NCBI GenBank assembly: GCA_960531495.1
Contig: OY482851.1
Location: 6,273,214 to 6,337,213 of the forward strand
Reading direction: 5' to 3'
Source: Zeus faber
Lineage: Eukaryota; Chordata; Actinopteri; Zeiformes; Zeidae
Length of the DNA stretch: 64,000 nucleotides
In this document: piece after piece, positions 22,230 through 40,316 of the stretch
Layout of the letters: each line of letters starts with the position of its first letter
Numbering within the stretch: the first letter of the stretch is position 1
Notes under the pieces: generated by a model
The model's input: the letters and a program-made list of their open reading frames with translations, nothing else
Told to the model about the DNA's origin: nothing
Database searches by the model: none
Position numbers and translations under genes: made by a program

Positions 22230-23725
22230 CAATTTCTATTCTACCGCTATGCCCAGAAGAATATTTTTATATGAGAATGGCACTCAAAACAAAACAAAAC
22301 AAAACAAGAAAAAAAGGTTGTGAAAAGGTTTTTTTTTTTCTTTTTTTTATATCTGCTTTTATACTAACATCAAGAAAAGCCTTTGTTTGATGCATTTTCA
22401 TTTTATTTATTAATGTCTTATTTATACTTTCCATCGCCTGCTTAAAGAAATTGAGGGATCCATGGTGTTGGGTCACATGCAGGAGAGAGAAAGTCCTTTT
22501 GGAGAAATTAGAGCCCTCTGTTGTATTTGTTAGTGCTTCTTTTCTGCACCAAACCAACTCACAGCATACACTGGGTATTTATTTGTTCAATGATTTATGG
22601 TGTTTACCTTTTTTTCCATTTGAGTTGTCAATCTTTGTTTATATTTTGCAAATTTTTTTTATACGTAGTCTTTTGTATAAACTGCAATGATTTAAGGGCA
22701 TTTTACTGAGCAGTCTTTTTAAGTTCCAGTGTTACATCAATTTATGTGTGAAATGTTTCCAAGTTTGTTTGTTTTTTTCAAAGTTGTGAATGTTGTCAGA
22801 ACAAATGTTCATAAATAAATGTGTCCTATATTTCATGCACATGTACTGTACGACTTTTGAGCTTTTTTTTCCAATTTTAGTCCCCAGCTCATTCCTAATT
22901 ACAGTTCCGTTGGTGAAATGTACTGGTTGCCACTTGGATTGGCTGTTCTCGCACATGCAGGGTGGATGTGACCAGTTGTACAGTAATTTAGCGCCATGTT
23001 GGAGATTATTATTTGGAAGTTGTCTAAGAACTGGCCTAGTGGCCACATTTCGTTGTCAAGGGGGACTTGGAGAATTCCCTTTCCCTCTCCCTCCAGTAAG
23101 TTTGAGCCTATGGCTATGTTCCCTTTTTGTAAATATGTTAAGCATTTTCCCTGTAAGCAGGATTTTGTTTCAGAAATCTGATGTCTTAAGCATGCCATTC
23201 AGATGGAGACGTCTCACAACTGTCAACAGTTTTAAAGTGTTCCACACCGAACATATTATTTTACCCATTGTCCCTGAGGCATAGATACACCTAAAATATA
23301 TCGACATAAATTCTATCATTATAAGACATTTTTATTTTTTCCAGAAAATAAATTCATAAATATTAAGGTTTTATAAATACATTTAATTAATTTAAAAAAT
23401 GTATTTACTGTTAAGAATCCATAAGAATCCAAGATGGATTTATTTTAGTCTATTCTATATGGGAATGTGTTGACTAAATTGTTGTCTATCATATTAATTT
23501 CAGTACTTTGCGAGACACTCCATGGTATCGTTCTCAAAATGTTATAATTCAATTGAACCTTATGCTGTAGTGAAATTGTAATATCCGCATTATGTTTTCA
23601 TCCTGTTATAAAGCTATAAGTTTGTAAGATTTTTATTTTTCCTCTCAATTTCTGCCTGTAAAAATGTTATTCAGTTTGTAAAAATGTTACTTGTTATAAT
23701 AAAGGGCGCCTCTGTGTCTTGATAT
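22230..23725 (+). other. notch1: notch1 3' untranslated region
   Basis: AT-rich sequence after the stop with no coding exon. An AATAAA at about 22814 could be an early polyadenylation signal. The hexamer at 23698 followed by a GT-rich stretch is the best distal signal. The 3' boundary is inferred, not seen. Confidence 0.65.
23698..23703 (+). promoter_or_regulatory. notch1: Probable notch1 polyadenylation signal AATAAA
   Basis: Canonical hexamer followed within about 15-30 nt by a T/GT-rich element (ctctgtgtcttg). This context fits cleavage near 23720. It is about 1.47 kb after the stop. Confidence 0.65.
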
Positions 23726-24979
23726 GGATGTTATTGATTTGGGTGCTTTTCTTCTCCAAACTCTAGGCCGATGGAATTTTTTGCTTTGTAACCTGGCTTT
23801 CATTTTTCAGTTTAAAATCTTGAATCTTGATGATAAATTAGACACAGACCTTAAACATTTATTTAACTATAGTTTTATTGTTAAATAGGTAAATATTTAT
23901 CATTTATTTAATAGATATTTTACACAATATACTCTTTTAGTTGATTTACACTGATATAGATTTTGGGTAACTGTTATTGCCATTTAAATGTATTTAATAA
24001 CCTTGATTTGTACAGAATAGCATCTTCCATACACAACATGGAAGGAAATGTTATAATGATAATTTCCGTATAATTTACCAATTAAATCAACAAATTCCAA
24101 TTAAAGAATCGCATGAGACATTTGAGCACACAGGACTGATATTCCTTCATTAACATAGATAGCTCATCATTATTGGACACACTCATGTTATTTGGACAAA
24201 GTAATTCATCTCACCGAAATCCAACGGAAAACATTTCACACGGTTTGTCTCCATCTTGAGGTGAATGTTTTAAGCGCGTCTACTTCAAGTCTGCAGAAGG
24301 ACAATAACAGCACAACAAAGTAAATAAGTAAGACATTTGACGTGTTATTTCTAATCAATAATGCAACATTCATTCATGACCCTAAATCATATAATAATAA
24401 CAATGATAAAAATAATAATAAATAAATAAATAATAATAATAATAATAATGATGATAATAATGATTATAATAATAATAATAAATATAGCTTCAGGCAGCAA
24501 TACACAGGGTCCACTTTAGTCATGTGAGATACATATTACAGTTCTCTGGATTCTGTGCAACGTAGCACGAGTTAACATTTTTGGATTTTTAAGACCACTC
24601 AGGGACGAACCGGAGATTAATATAACATTAGTTCAAGACGTCACAAAGTGACTCAAAATTGTAACGCCAATGTTCTTCAATTTTCTGTGAATTTCTAAAG
24701 TTTTATCGATATTTCCTGTTCCAGATGTAGATCGGTGTGAATCAAACTTGGACGACAACACGTATGAAACGTCCCCATTTCAAGAGGACCTCAACCAATG
24801 ATCATGAGTTCTAATGTGACATCAAGGTGATCTGTGATTTTGGCAGCAATACGGGGTCCACATTACTCATTTTAGGCACGTGTTACATTATTATTATTTA
24901 TTTTTTGTAATGCAGCAAAATCTACTGAACTTATAAACATCAAATGTTCATGTAATTCCACGAATCAAACTTTCATGGA

Positions 24980-25370
24980 AAGAAGAAGAAGAAAGAAACA
25001 GTCTTTAATCGTCACACGACACTCCACAACACATGCTTGCACACACACACACATGCACATGCTTGATGGTGGCCGGTGAAATGGATCCTCTGCTTTTGAC
25101 CCATCCTGGCTTGTCCTTCCTCCGGGGGCACAGCCAGGAGCAGTGGGCAGCGTACGTGGACGCGCCCGGGGACCAGGTGATAAGTGTCCATTGCTGGTCA
25201 GACCATGATGGGTGCATGTTTTTGGTGGGGGTCCTTACTGACGTGAGGTGGAGGAAACCCCATGTGAGCACGGGGAGAACATGCAAACTCCACACAGAAA
25301 GGCTCCTGTTTGGGAGATAACCCGCCGGAGCACGGTGCCAACAGCGCCCCAGGCGGGAATCGAATGGCAT
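24980..25370 (-). mobile_element. SINE-like teleost repeat, longer copy
   Basis: The minus strand begins ttcgattcccgcctggggcg, passes through gtggagtttgcatgttctcc and gtttcctccacctcac, and ends with gacgattaaagactg followed by a ttctttcttctt tail. This is a common teleost repeat arrangement with an AATAAAG-like tail and a simple 3' repeat. Its head matches the copy at 13140-13310. Confidence 0.65.
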
Positions 25371-26169
25371 CACGTACAAAGCATTTCCATTTCAACCCGA
25401 CGTCAAACATTGTTTTTAAGTTGTAATGTGACATAGTGTTGTATGAGATAGGTCGGTTCTAAATTTCTAAATCGATGCGAATCAACGATTGCAAAACAGG
25501 ATTTCTGCTCAATAATTGTACATGATCCTCCAGAAATGGTTAATAAACATGCATCATTATTATTTGGCAGTAATTTCTTAATATAGAAATACATGTTTTT
25601 TAAAATTACTACTTTATTGTAATTTTCTGTTAATAATGTAGAATTGGAAAATCAGTTTAATAGATGACTTATTAATTTATGTAACTTTAACATTAATTTG
25701 TCATTAGAATTATTATGTAATTATTTTTCAATATTACAAGCACTTTCTGCCTTTTCATGAAAGTTTGTTAAGTTTAGGTGTAGGAAAATGTTTAAACATG
25801 ACATTTATTTTATATTTAGATTTTTATAACTTACCTCGTTGTATCGAAGTACATCTGGAGTGTCGGTGACGGTACGTGATTGCGTCTCGAATACGTCAAT
25901 TCTAACGTATTCACGTAGATTTATGATAACAGTAGAATTTACATAATTCAATCGTTGACTTTTTTCCTTGGATTACATTTTAAATACGTTACGTTTCCAG
26001 CAAAGTAATGTGGCCCACAGATATGAAACAGATCTACTGACATCTACCAGGTGAGAAGCTTTATAAATACACACGTAAATGGATAGTTTGGTAACGTCTA
26101 AACACTAGAGTGACTGAGTCAACGCTGCACACTGGACAAGGTCCAACTGGACATTCTCTATCAGAATCA

Positions 26170-26465
26170 GTACATTTATAGTAAATAATATGATGACGTC
26201 ATCAAGCGTTTTATTGTAAATATAATTTATAGTAAATAATATGATGACGTCATCAAGCGTCTTATTGTAAATATAATTTATAGTAAATAATATGATGATG
26301 TCATAAAGCGTCTTATTGTAATTATCATTTATAGTAAATACTATGATGATGTCGTAAAGCATCTTATTGTAAATATCATTTATAGTAAATACTATGATGA
26401 TGTCGTAAAGCATCTTACTGTAAATATCATTTATAGTAAATAATACGATTACATCACAAAGCGAT
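26170..26465. repeat. 51-bp minisatellite with CRE-like palindromes
   Basis: The word tttata recurs at 26175, 26226, 26277, 26328, 26379 and 26430, an exact 51-bp period with about 5.7 copies. The first two units contain the palindrome TGACGTCA; later units have decayed it to TGATGTCA or TGATGTCG. Confidence 0.9.
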
Positions 26466-26489
26466 AAACTGTGTATTTTGGGTCAAAGT

Positions 26490-26800
26490 TGTTCGGTTTT
26501 TCACTAATATCTGCTCCGTATGTGGATCGATTTGGATAAAATTAAAACCACGAGATCCTTGTGACATAGCGGTTTAAGCGACACCTCAACCGTGTTCGTA
26601 ACCTGTGCTGAAGTTTGTGTCCCAGGTTTTAGCCAGGTTGGACATATTTTGGTGTCAGATTTTCTGGCCCGTCTGAGTATTATCGGCCTAAATTTTGTCG
26701 GTTTTTCACCTATATCTACACCGTTTGCGGATCGATTTGGATGAAACTTCAACAACGAGGTGTTTGTGACAGCGCGGTTCAAACAAGACACAAACCGTCT
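26490..26800. repeat. Tandem pair of ~200-bp units
   Basis: The word gatcgatttggat, preceded by ggtttttcac.ataTCT, occurs near 26527 and again near 26730. The flanking text is similar but diverged (about 200-bp offset). No function is visible. Confidence 0.7.
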
Positions 26801-26913
26801 TCGTGTGTTATGGGGAATGTGGTGTTCCAGCTGGTTTTAGGATTCAGAATTCACAGAATATTTTCCTGAACAACAAAACGGTTATTTTTAGGGGCCCAAC
26901 CCGCAGGATTAAT

Positions 26914-26956
<43 letters not shown>

Positions 26957-27179
26957 GTATAGCACCTTTCAAATATATTCCTACTTCCTTCGTGAAATGC
27001 TTATATTACTATTTGAGTGAAGTAAATAGCAAGTCAATTACCACACACGCAGGCGCAAGAACAAATATACACGCAGGCGCTTCTTCAAATGGGAGAAGAA
27101 AAAAAAACCATCAGACAAAACAATTATTTTTTCCTTGACGTTTTTTTCCTTGAATTGACTTTTAAATTGTGAACTGTTT

Positions 27180-27572
27180 CGATCTCACTTCCCACTGACC
27201 GCACCAAACGGGACCGGCCGTCACTCGGCCGCCATGGCCGCGTCCAGGCGGAAACAACCACATTTCCCACGATGCATCGCGTCCGACGTCACCCAAAAGT
27301 TCAAGGTTCACGTCTTGCCGTCAAAATAGGATCTCCGCAGGCTGCCGGTCCGTCTCCACTCGCTGGCGGGGTTTGAGATAACCCCACCCGGCCGGCTCGC
27401 CGGCCCCTGCCCCTGCCCCTTCGCCAGCTAACGGAGCGGGAGCCCGGACATGGTTCCCAGTTGAACGGCTGGTTGTCCGTCGGCGGATTGACAGGACGTT
27501 AGCGCGCTAGCAAACACGGCTACGGGACTTGCTAAGTGACTCCCCCCCCCCCCCCCCCCCCGAGCCGCAGAG
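27180..27572 (+). promoter_or_regulatory. ubac1: ubac1 GC-rich promoter region
   Basis: CpG-dense sequence just upstream of the ubac1 start. GCCGCCATGGCCGC near 27230 resembles a YY1 site. The text catttcccacgatgcatcg at 27261-27279 resembles the ZNF143/THAP11 element (TTCCCAnnATGC). A poly-C run at 27542-27561 lies just before the start codon. No TATA box was seen, which is usual for a housekeeping gene. Confidence 0.55.
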
Positions 27573-33219
<5,647 letters not shown>

Positions 33220-33243
33220 AACCACCACCACCCACCATCACTC

Positions 33244-33349
<106 letters not shown>

Positions 33350-35864
33350 AGCAGGGGCCCGAGTATTGTTTTTGCCTTTAAAAATGACGAGGCGTGACTG
33401 AGATGTAACACATATATCTATTTATATCATTACAGACACTTGTAAGATAAAAATGAATTAACATAAATATTATTACTATGATCGTAATAATAATACAGAT
33501 ATTCATGATAATAATAATATTGGAAATTTAGTATGTTGTTTTTACATTTTAATAAGAGCGATTTATAGTTATGACAGACTTGATTTATTTTATATAATTT
33601 CTCCATGTACTGTACAGTACAAAAGAAGCGACCGACAGACTTAAATTCAATGTTTACACTTCAGGAAAAATGTGTGTTTTTTTTTTTGTTTTTTTTTTGT
33701 TGTTGTTGTATGTTTAGCTATCCTTAAAATATCCAAACAGCTTTACCCGTTTGGATGTTTTAAAGTTCGTTCTAAAGTCCAGTCGTCGCATTTCATCGCC
33801 GGTGTATGTTTTGCAGGACTTCCGTTGTTGTGATTCTTTGCCTGTTTTTTTTTTTTTTTTTTTTTAATTCTTGAAGAAAAGCCTCCGAGTGTTGTTGAAA
33901 GCTGGCGGTGAAGAGTTGAATCTGAGTGTTGAAGGATGGGTTGGCTGTGGTTCGACCCCGGCCTTATTACAATGCTGACTCCCATCGCCTGTGAGTGTTG
34001 ATGGCACAGAGAGAGGCGGCAGCAGAGCGGTCCGTTTCCCAATAGTCGATCATTCGGCGAGGCCGCGCCGTCGACCGGAGCAAATGACGGGAACCAACGT
34101 TCGAACGAGGCCCGGGTCGAAAGACTGCAAATGTACCCTTTAGCACGATTTATTCATTGAAAATAGGTTTTCGGACACATTACCTCTTTGCATTCAACCT
34201 CGGGTCTGACTGTCTGGTTACTGTAAATCACACCTCCCTATTTAAAAAAAAAAAAAAAAAAAAAGGAAAAGAACATTGTCTTTTTTTTTTTTTTTTTTTT
34301 TTGGCGACTTGGAAGATATTTTTTTAACGTTATGCCTTTTTAAATGAAAATGTACACTCTGCTTTGTATTTGTGTCTTAGTCATATTTTTACAAGCGAAA
34401 ATATCTCTATATCTCTGTGTTGTTGTCAACGTGATGTCAAATGTCCACATCATAGCACATCTATTGATATCGCTCACTGCAACCCTTACATAATAGCATC
34501 CTCCCAAATGTGGATCAGATTGTGTTTGTAATTCTGCATACAGGCTGCATCGTGGGGAGTCAAGGGAAGCGGCCGAGTCAAAAGGGATTTGCCTTTAGCG
34601 TTGAATTAAACTTGATGACAAACTATTTAAAAGTGGTAATCCGTAACATTATTTTGCCATTCAGTGTATTTGCGCTACGTAGGCGCTCCTCTATACGCTG
34701 CTGCTCCATTCTTGGTGGCGGGGCCCGCCTTTCCCGGTGAGAATGCGCTCATCGTGCAAGCACAAGAAGTGAGAGGCAGCTGCGGTGAACTAGAAAAAGC
34801 AGGGTAGCTCGTGGTGGTCAGTAAACCGTCGATATGGACGAACATTCGCATAAAAAGGAACGGCGCCCCTCGGATGGAGAAATATCGCCCACCACCTCAC
34901 GTGACGAGAAAAAAAAATCAATCGATCAGACGCCGAGACCTTATGGATTTCCACTTTAAGGCTACTCCAATTCAGTGCAGACACAATGGGTTTTGATGTC
35001 AAATTCAAGGTGCTCTGCTCGTTGACCATTTTATTTGGAGGGCAACACAGATTTACGCTGTCAAACCAAACAAATTTCTTTCATTAAACAACTTGCCTTT
35101 ATGGTCCTATTAAAACCACATCACTTATTTCTGTGCAATAGATCTTGGAATTATATTGACCTGTAAAGAAATATATTTGGCTTTAGTATTAGAGTTGTGT
35201 GAAATGCATTGGGAGTGTGGCTGTAGTAATAGATATTACCCTTTGTAACAAGTACTTCAATTCTATTGCTGCGAAACGGTGAGTTCCACTCTTAGTTTTA
35301 TTGTGAGTTTGAAAAAAGAAAAAAACATGCAAGGTAGCGTGTTTTTCTTTTTCCTGCAGAGCGTTTGGGTTTTTACTCAACATTTGAAATGTGTTTGTTG
35401 ACGTGACTTTCTGCTCAGGGAGGCTGAGATCGGTTTTTATGGCGAGTAATTTGCGCCTTTTCTGTGGCAAATCTCACCCTCATCCTTCGCTAGCCTGGCA
35501 TTTGAAAATGGCTTTAAATGATCCACCCAAAACGTTGCGGATGGCTTAGAACAGCATAAAACACAACAAATGCAATATTTGAAAATATCTAAATGTTTTT
35601 AAAGGAAGTATTTGCTTGAACAATGTATGGGTACATGTATTTCAACCAAATTAGCGACTTCTTGTTATTTATAATGTTTTTAGCAAAACCTGGAACCTGA
35701 TGAATGACATGTATTAAAAATAAAAAAAAAGATTCAAATATACGTTTTTAACAAAGCAATGTACTTTTTGGCTGGTAAGTAAGATCATAAAGTATTGCAG
35801 CATTTTTGAATGTGACATGTAGTTATTTGTAAAGAGGCTGTCCACCCTTTAGACAGCTGCATAC

Positions 35865-35924
35865 AACCTTGGACCAAATATGGTCCAAGGTTATCAAGGG
35901 CAACCTCACAGCTGCGTGAGGTTG
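35865..35924. other. Two adjacent hairpins downstream of ubac1
   Basis: The first is a perfect 12-bp stem, 35865-35876 with 35881-35892, and a 4-nt loop. The second is a perfect 9-bp stem, 35901-35909 with 35916-35924, and a 6-nt loop. Eight bases separate them. Confidence 0.8.
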
Positions 35925-36395
35925 ATGATTATCCTTCCCGCAGTGACTCTGAAGTTCTGTGACTATTTCTTTCTTTTCGGGCACGTCGTGTAAAAACACC
36001 TTGAAAAGCTCCAAACTAAAACAAAATCCACCACACCCTTCCAATTGGCAAAAGAAACTGGCGGTAAATGGAGGTAGCTTTTTGCTTATGAATGGTACAG
36101 ACTTGTTGGTTTCACGGACTAATGTACTTTTGTGCAGTGAACCCTGCCCCTCCCAGACCAACAACCTATGCAATAAGTCCTCTCATTGTGTTCAGTGGAA
36201 GCGCCTCATGGCAACTGTCATCAAATCCCTATTACATTAAAGACATTTTCTGTGGTTGTATTCTTCTGATGCTGTGATTTGTCCTTTTGAAAATGTCCAA
36301 TGTTTACGAATGAAAGCATGTCCCAGTCGGGGATTGGTTGTTTGAATCGAGGATCATTTGAAATAATCTCCTGAGCCCAATAGGTCAACGACCAG

Positions 36396-36500
36396 GGAGG
36401 CAAGTTTATTTGTACAGCACATTTCCCCAACAAGGCAATTCAAAGTGCTTTACATAGAACATAAAAAAACGAAAACTTAAAGCTAAAGCATTAAGACAAA
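36396..36500 (+). repeat. Dispersed teleost repeat (aggcaagtttatttgtacag signature)
   Basis: It reads gcaagtttatttgtacagca, then catttccccaacaaggcaat and tcaaagtgctttaca. An inverted relative is found near 57505-57570 and a looser one at 5670-5760. Confidence 0.55.
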
Positions 36501-36949
36501 GTGCAATGAAACACATTTTAAAAGGAAGAACACAGTAAGTTAAGAAATACAAGAAATAGAACGCATGAAACCAAGTCAAAGTGACAGTGCAGTGCAAGAA
36601 ATGAAAATTATGTTTAGTGAAAGGCAGCTGCAAACTTCGGCCTTGATTCAAAAGAGGTGAGTTGCCGGAGGGCGGACATAAAAAATATTTTTTTGAAACT
36701 TTTGGGAAATGCCTTGAATGCCTTGACAGTTTTGATGGAACCCACGCTCCAGTTACAAACCGCCCAAAACTGCAGCAGAGGGAAATCTCTCTGGTTTGGT
36801 CTCTCATGTGGGATCTGGCGAGCACAGCGACCCTTTTTTTTGGAACTGACGATAATCAGAATTCATGTTTATTCTATTTTCCTTCAATACTAGAATTCTG
36901 TGCGAAGTTTGTCCAGAGCACAGGCACTCTTTCCATACGGCGCAGTCAG

Positions 36950-37110
36950 CATGGTGCATTGAGGGCTGTTTTTTGGTGCCCCCGCTGGATAAGCACCCGG
37001 TCCATACGCTGTAGGTGAAACACCTGCAGTGACCTGGGTTCAAATCCAGCCTGCGGTCATTTTCTGCATGTGTCTCACCCCTCTTTCCTGCCACGCGCTG
37101 CGATAAAATA
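36950..37110 (+). mobile_element. Probable tRNA-derived SINE fragment
   Basis: A B-box-like GGTTCAAATCC at 37037-37047 is followed by ggtcattttctgcatgtgtc and cacccctctttcctgcc, the tail arrangement of known teleost tRNA-derived SINEs. The A-box is not clear. Confidence 0.45.
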
Positions 37111-37164
37111 GACTCACATCCAGAGGAGGTGAGGGTTCAATGCCAGGCGACAACAGGAAACACA

Positions 37165-37700
37165 GGCGTGCGTTTAAAAGCACCCGGAGACCAGGGCTAT
37201 AGTGTGAAATGTGACCTGATGGCAAATGCTTCAGACACTGCCGTCACAAGTCCAAGTCCTGATCCTTGAATGAAATAATTGGAGCGGGCGACTAAGACTC
37301 AAATGGATAAGTCTTGAGGGTTTGATACCAGAAGAGCTTTTGAAAGCAACACAAATGGGCGTTTAAAAGTGCCCGGAGACCAGGGCTAAGTCTGAAATGT
37401 GACCTGATGGCGAGATGCTTCAGACGCTGCCTCCTAGCCCTGCCGTCACAGGTTCAAGTCCTGATTTTTCCATCCCAGTGCTGTTCCTTGAAGCAAAATG
37501 ATTGGAGGAGACGCCCGAGTGCATTTAGACTTATCGGCTCAAAGAGATAAGCCGCCTGAAGCAAAAGGCTTGGGTTCAAATCTGAATTTTCCTTTGAAGG
37601 GCGGCACCCCGAGGCCCACTTTAAAAGCGCCGGAGACCAGGGTTGGTGCTTTAAGGTGACCGCGTGACATGATGCTGTACGACAGTAATCGGGCAGCCAG
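37165..37700. repeat. Three tandem-like units of ~190-260 bp
   Basis: The word tttaaaag followed by a cccggagaccagggct-like block occurs at 37173, 37362 and 37620. The first two also share gacctgatggc and a tcaagtcctgat-like element. They look like a duplicated repeat unit. Confidence 0.7.
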
Positions 37701-37724
37701 CCTACATGCACGGACATCAGGCGG

Positions 37725-37930
37725 GTAGCCAGTTCAACTCTCTCTACTGCCCTGGGAGCGGGTTCGACTCCCTCTCTACCCTGGGAGCCCGTTCGACTCT
37801 CTCTGCCCCTGGTAGCCGGTTTGACTCCCTCTCTGCACTGGTAGCCAGGCTGGCTCCCTCTCTGCGCTGGGAGCCGTTTCAACTCCCTCTCTGCCCTGGT
37901 AGCCCGTTCGACTCCCTCTCTGCCTGGGAG
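37725..37930. repeat. ~30-bp minisatellite (gttcgactccctctct unit)
   Basis: Six to seven degenerate copies of a unit containing ttcgactccctctctgccct followed by gggagcc or ggtagcc. Confidence 0.85.
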
Positions 37931-38111
37931 AGGCCCCCAGTCGCAACAAGTCCCGCTGACGTCATGTCACCACAACAACATTGACGGTAGAAGATCACGG
38001 GGATGTTCCGGCCTCCAGTGATACAGTACCAGCAGCAGTGAAACACCATCTTTACTTCCACAACAACGGTCCTGAGGTGTTTCAAGACTTCATCAGCACA
38101 CGGCTTTCTCT

Positions 38112-38394
38112 CTAACAATTCTGACTTTATTTCTTACAATTCTGATTTTATGTCTCACAATTCTGACTTTATTTCACACAATTCTGCCTTTATTTCTAAC
38201 AATTCTGCCTTATTTCTCACAATTCTGACTTTATTTCTAACAATTCTACCATATTTCTCACAATTCTGACTTTATTTCTAACAATTCTGACTTTATTTCA
38301 AACAATTCTGACTATATCACAATTTGGACTTTATCTCTAACAATTACGACTTTATTTCTCGCAACTCTGGCTTTATTGCGAGAAATAAATTGTA
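38112..38394 (+). repeat. 20-22-bp minisatellite, array A
   Basis: About 13 copies of caattctgactttatttct. The array ends in a perfect 14-bp inverted repeat, 38351-38364 with 38376-38389, where the unit orientation flips. Confidence 0.9.
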
Positions 38395-38513
38395 CTCAGT
38401 GATTACTGTATACAGTTCATGTTTCTATTATTTGTTCTGTATGTAGGACACTTAACACATCCAACTTTGTGTTTGTTGGCATGTACTGTATTTAGGATTT
38501 GGGGAAAAAAATT

Positions 38514-38958
38514 TGTCATACAAACTGTTCAAATATTGCTGTAAAGCCATATAATGCCTGTTTTATAATTTCTAATGTTCTTCTCCCAGTTAACTGCGCC
38601 CTCTCGCCTGCACAGTGTGATAAGAATCTAACTCATGACTAGAGTGTTCTGTAGCAGATAAGAAGGATGTGAAGACACCAGAGGGTTCCTGCCTCACTCT
38701 TTTCCTCTGTTCATCTATTGTGCCTCATAAGCACTTATTGATTGCCCGCCTTCCCGTGTTTGTGAGGAGGATGATTCAATCAACGTAGACTCTGGTCCCA
38801 TGTAGACGTCCGTTTCTTCTCTCTCGCTCAGAGATCAGCGCCAAGACTTGTTTGAAGCGGTTGCATCTCTCGATGCTTGCGACCATCTGTAATAAAGGCT
38901 TTTTTTATTTATCCGACCTTTGGGCACCCGCTGGCGTGCGGCGGAAATTTCCACGACA
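38514..38958 (+). mobile_element. Candidate solo LTR of an endogenous retroelement
   Basis: The 445-bp segment begins TGTC and ends GACA. An AATAAA at 38891-38896 sits about 60 bp before the 3' end, the usual place in an LTR. Flanks are A-rich (aaatt before, aaata after), so the target duplication is uninformative. No gag, pol or env ORF is nearby. This is inferred from structure only. Confidence 0.35.
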
Positions 38959-39408
38959 AAATAAAAACATATTTTTGTTTTTATCACAGTATATTTGTGT
39001 GTTTTATATTTGAGTATGAAAAAACTAGAATCTAGAACACTTCATACATAATAGTATAACACTGAACATGCACAAGGAATAAGTCTCCCGATAAGACATT
39101 GGTACGAGTGTTTTCCATTCATAGTAATGTTTTTCATTGAGCACATCAGTGTTCATTTGGTTCTTAGAAATGTCTATTCATATGATGGTGTGTGTGTGTG
39201 TGTGTGTGTGTAGCCTTGTTTTGAATGCAGAGTTTAATTTTGCAGTAGATCTGTGGAGTTTTGCCTTTTTCTGTGTGTGTTTTTGGATGTGTGTGTAGAG
39301 CTATTTTGAGAATATGAGGTTTGTTTTCAGAAAACATGTGTTAACAATTAAGAAAAACTGTAAACTCAGCCTCCTGGAACGGGTGCGTATTTTCGATCCC
39401 CGCCCCCC

Positions 39409-39463
<55 letters not shown>

Positions 39464-39481
39464 ACACACACACACACACAC
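39409..39481. repeat. (CA)n microsatellite
   Basis: Nearly pure CA array with one interruption. It lies between the two oppositely oriented minisatellite arrays. Confidence 0.95.
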
Positions 39482-40316
39482 CCTGGTGTCCCTGCAATTA
39501 TTTCACCCAATGAGTTATGAGAAATATACTTGTATAGTATTTTGGAAACAAAACAAAATCAGAGATTTGTCAATGAAGGTGTTGGCAAAGAGGCCATCTT
39601 CTCTCAGCCATTCAGAATGTCCATCCAAAACGGACTCTGCTGGCTCCTCAAATCGTCCCGCCAACGTTCATTTCTTTGATTTCCAGTACCTGGACCTGGA
39701 GTGACACACTCTGTGCCACCCTCATGCCACTTTTGCATCTCTACAATGTGGGTGTTTTCAGTTCCATGGTCAAGCCCTTTTCTTTGTGGACATCCGTTAT
39801 TACGGATCATTGTTGGTTTTGTATGCTTCGAGCCAGATCATTCAACTGGAGAAGCCATCAATACAACCGCTGCTACTTATTGCATAGTGTTTTAGTTTGT
39901 CATACTGTACCCGTCAACATGCCACACATCATTTGGTCCATGACTGTTATATACGCGTCGTCTCAGGAGATTCTGCACAAGTTAATCCAGTCCAGTCCTG
40001 TCCTTAAGGTGCATCAGGATCGTTTCTGGCACATCCACTGATGACAGTGTTGTCGGCCTGAAGTTTGAAGCTGTTGGTGTGTGAGCGAGGCCACCTCTGC
40101 TGCATCTGTCTTGTTTTGTCTCCGCCCGAGCTGATTGTCTGACAGAGTTCTCTCCAGGGATCGGAGATTGAGTTTAATACCATTTGATTCTTCCAGTAAA
40201 ACCACGCCTAAAATAGTCCTATGATTGTATCCACGTTCACTTTCAAAGTTTTCTGGCTGACATACTGCAGAGGAGGTGACGCCGCCTGATTGGATAAAAC
40301 ATTGTCAGATTTGTGT

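Larger units (their letters stand above)
23726..27179. other. Intergenic region notch1-ubac1
   Basis: AT-rich, with no ORF resembling a known protein. It contains AAT-type microsatellites (24397-24480 and 26918-26956), a SINE-like repeat (24980-25370), a 51-bp minisatellite (26170-26465) and a tandem pair of about 200-bp units (26490-26800). Otherwise nothing recognisable. Confidence 0.7.

Noticed and set aside
21309..22232. 307-codon minus-strand frame opposite notch1 exon 23
   Set aside because: Shadow frame; the plus strand encodes the conserved Notch1 TAD and PEST.
26105..26413. Minus-strand 102-codon repetitive frame
   Set aside because: The 51-bp minisatellite period is divisible by three, which keeps frames open by chance.
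37030..37050. A functional tRNA gene from the GGTTCAAATCC B-box
   Set aside because: No clear A-box or cloverleaf upstream; better explained as a SINE fragment.
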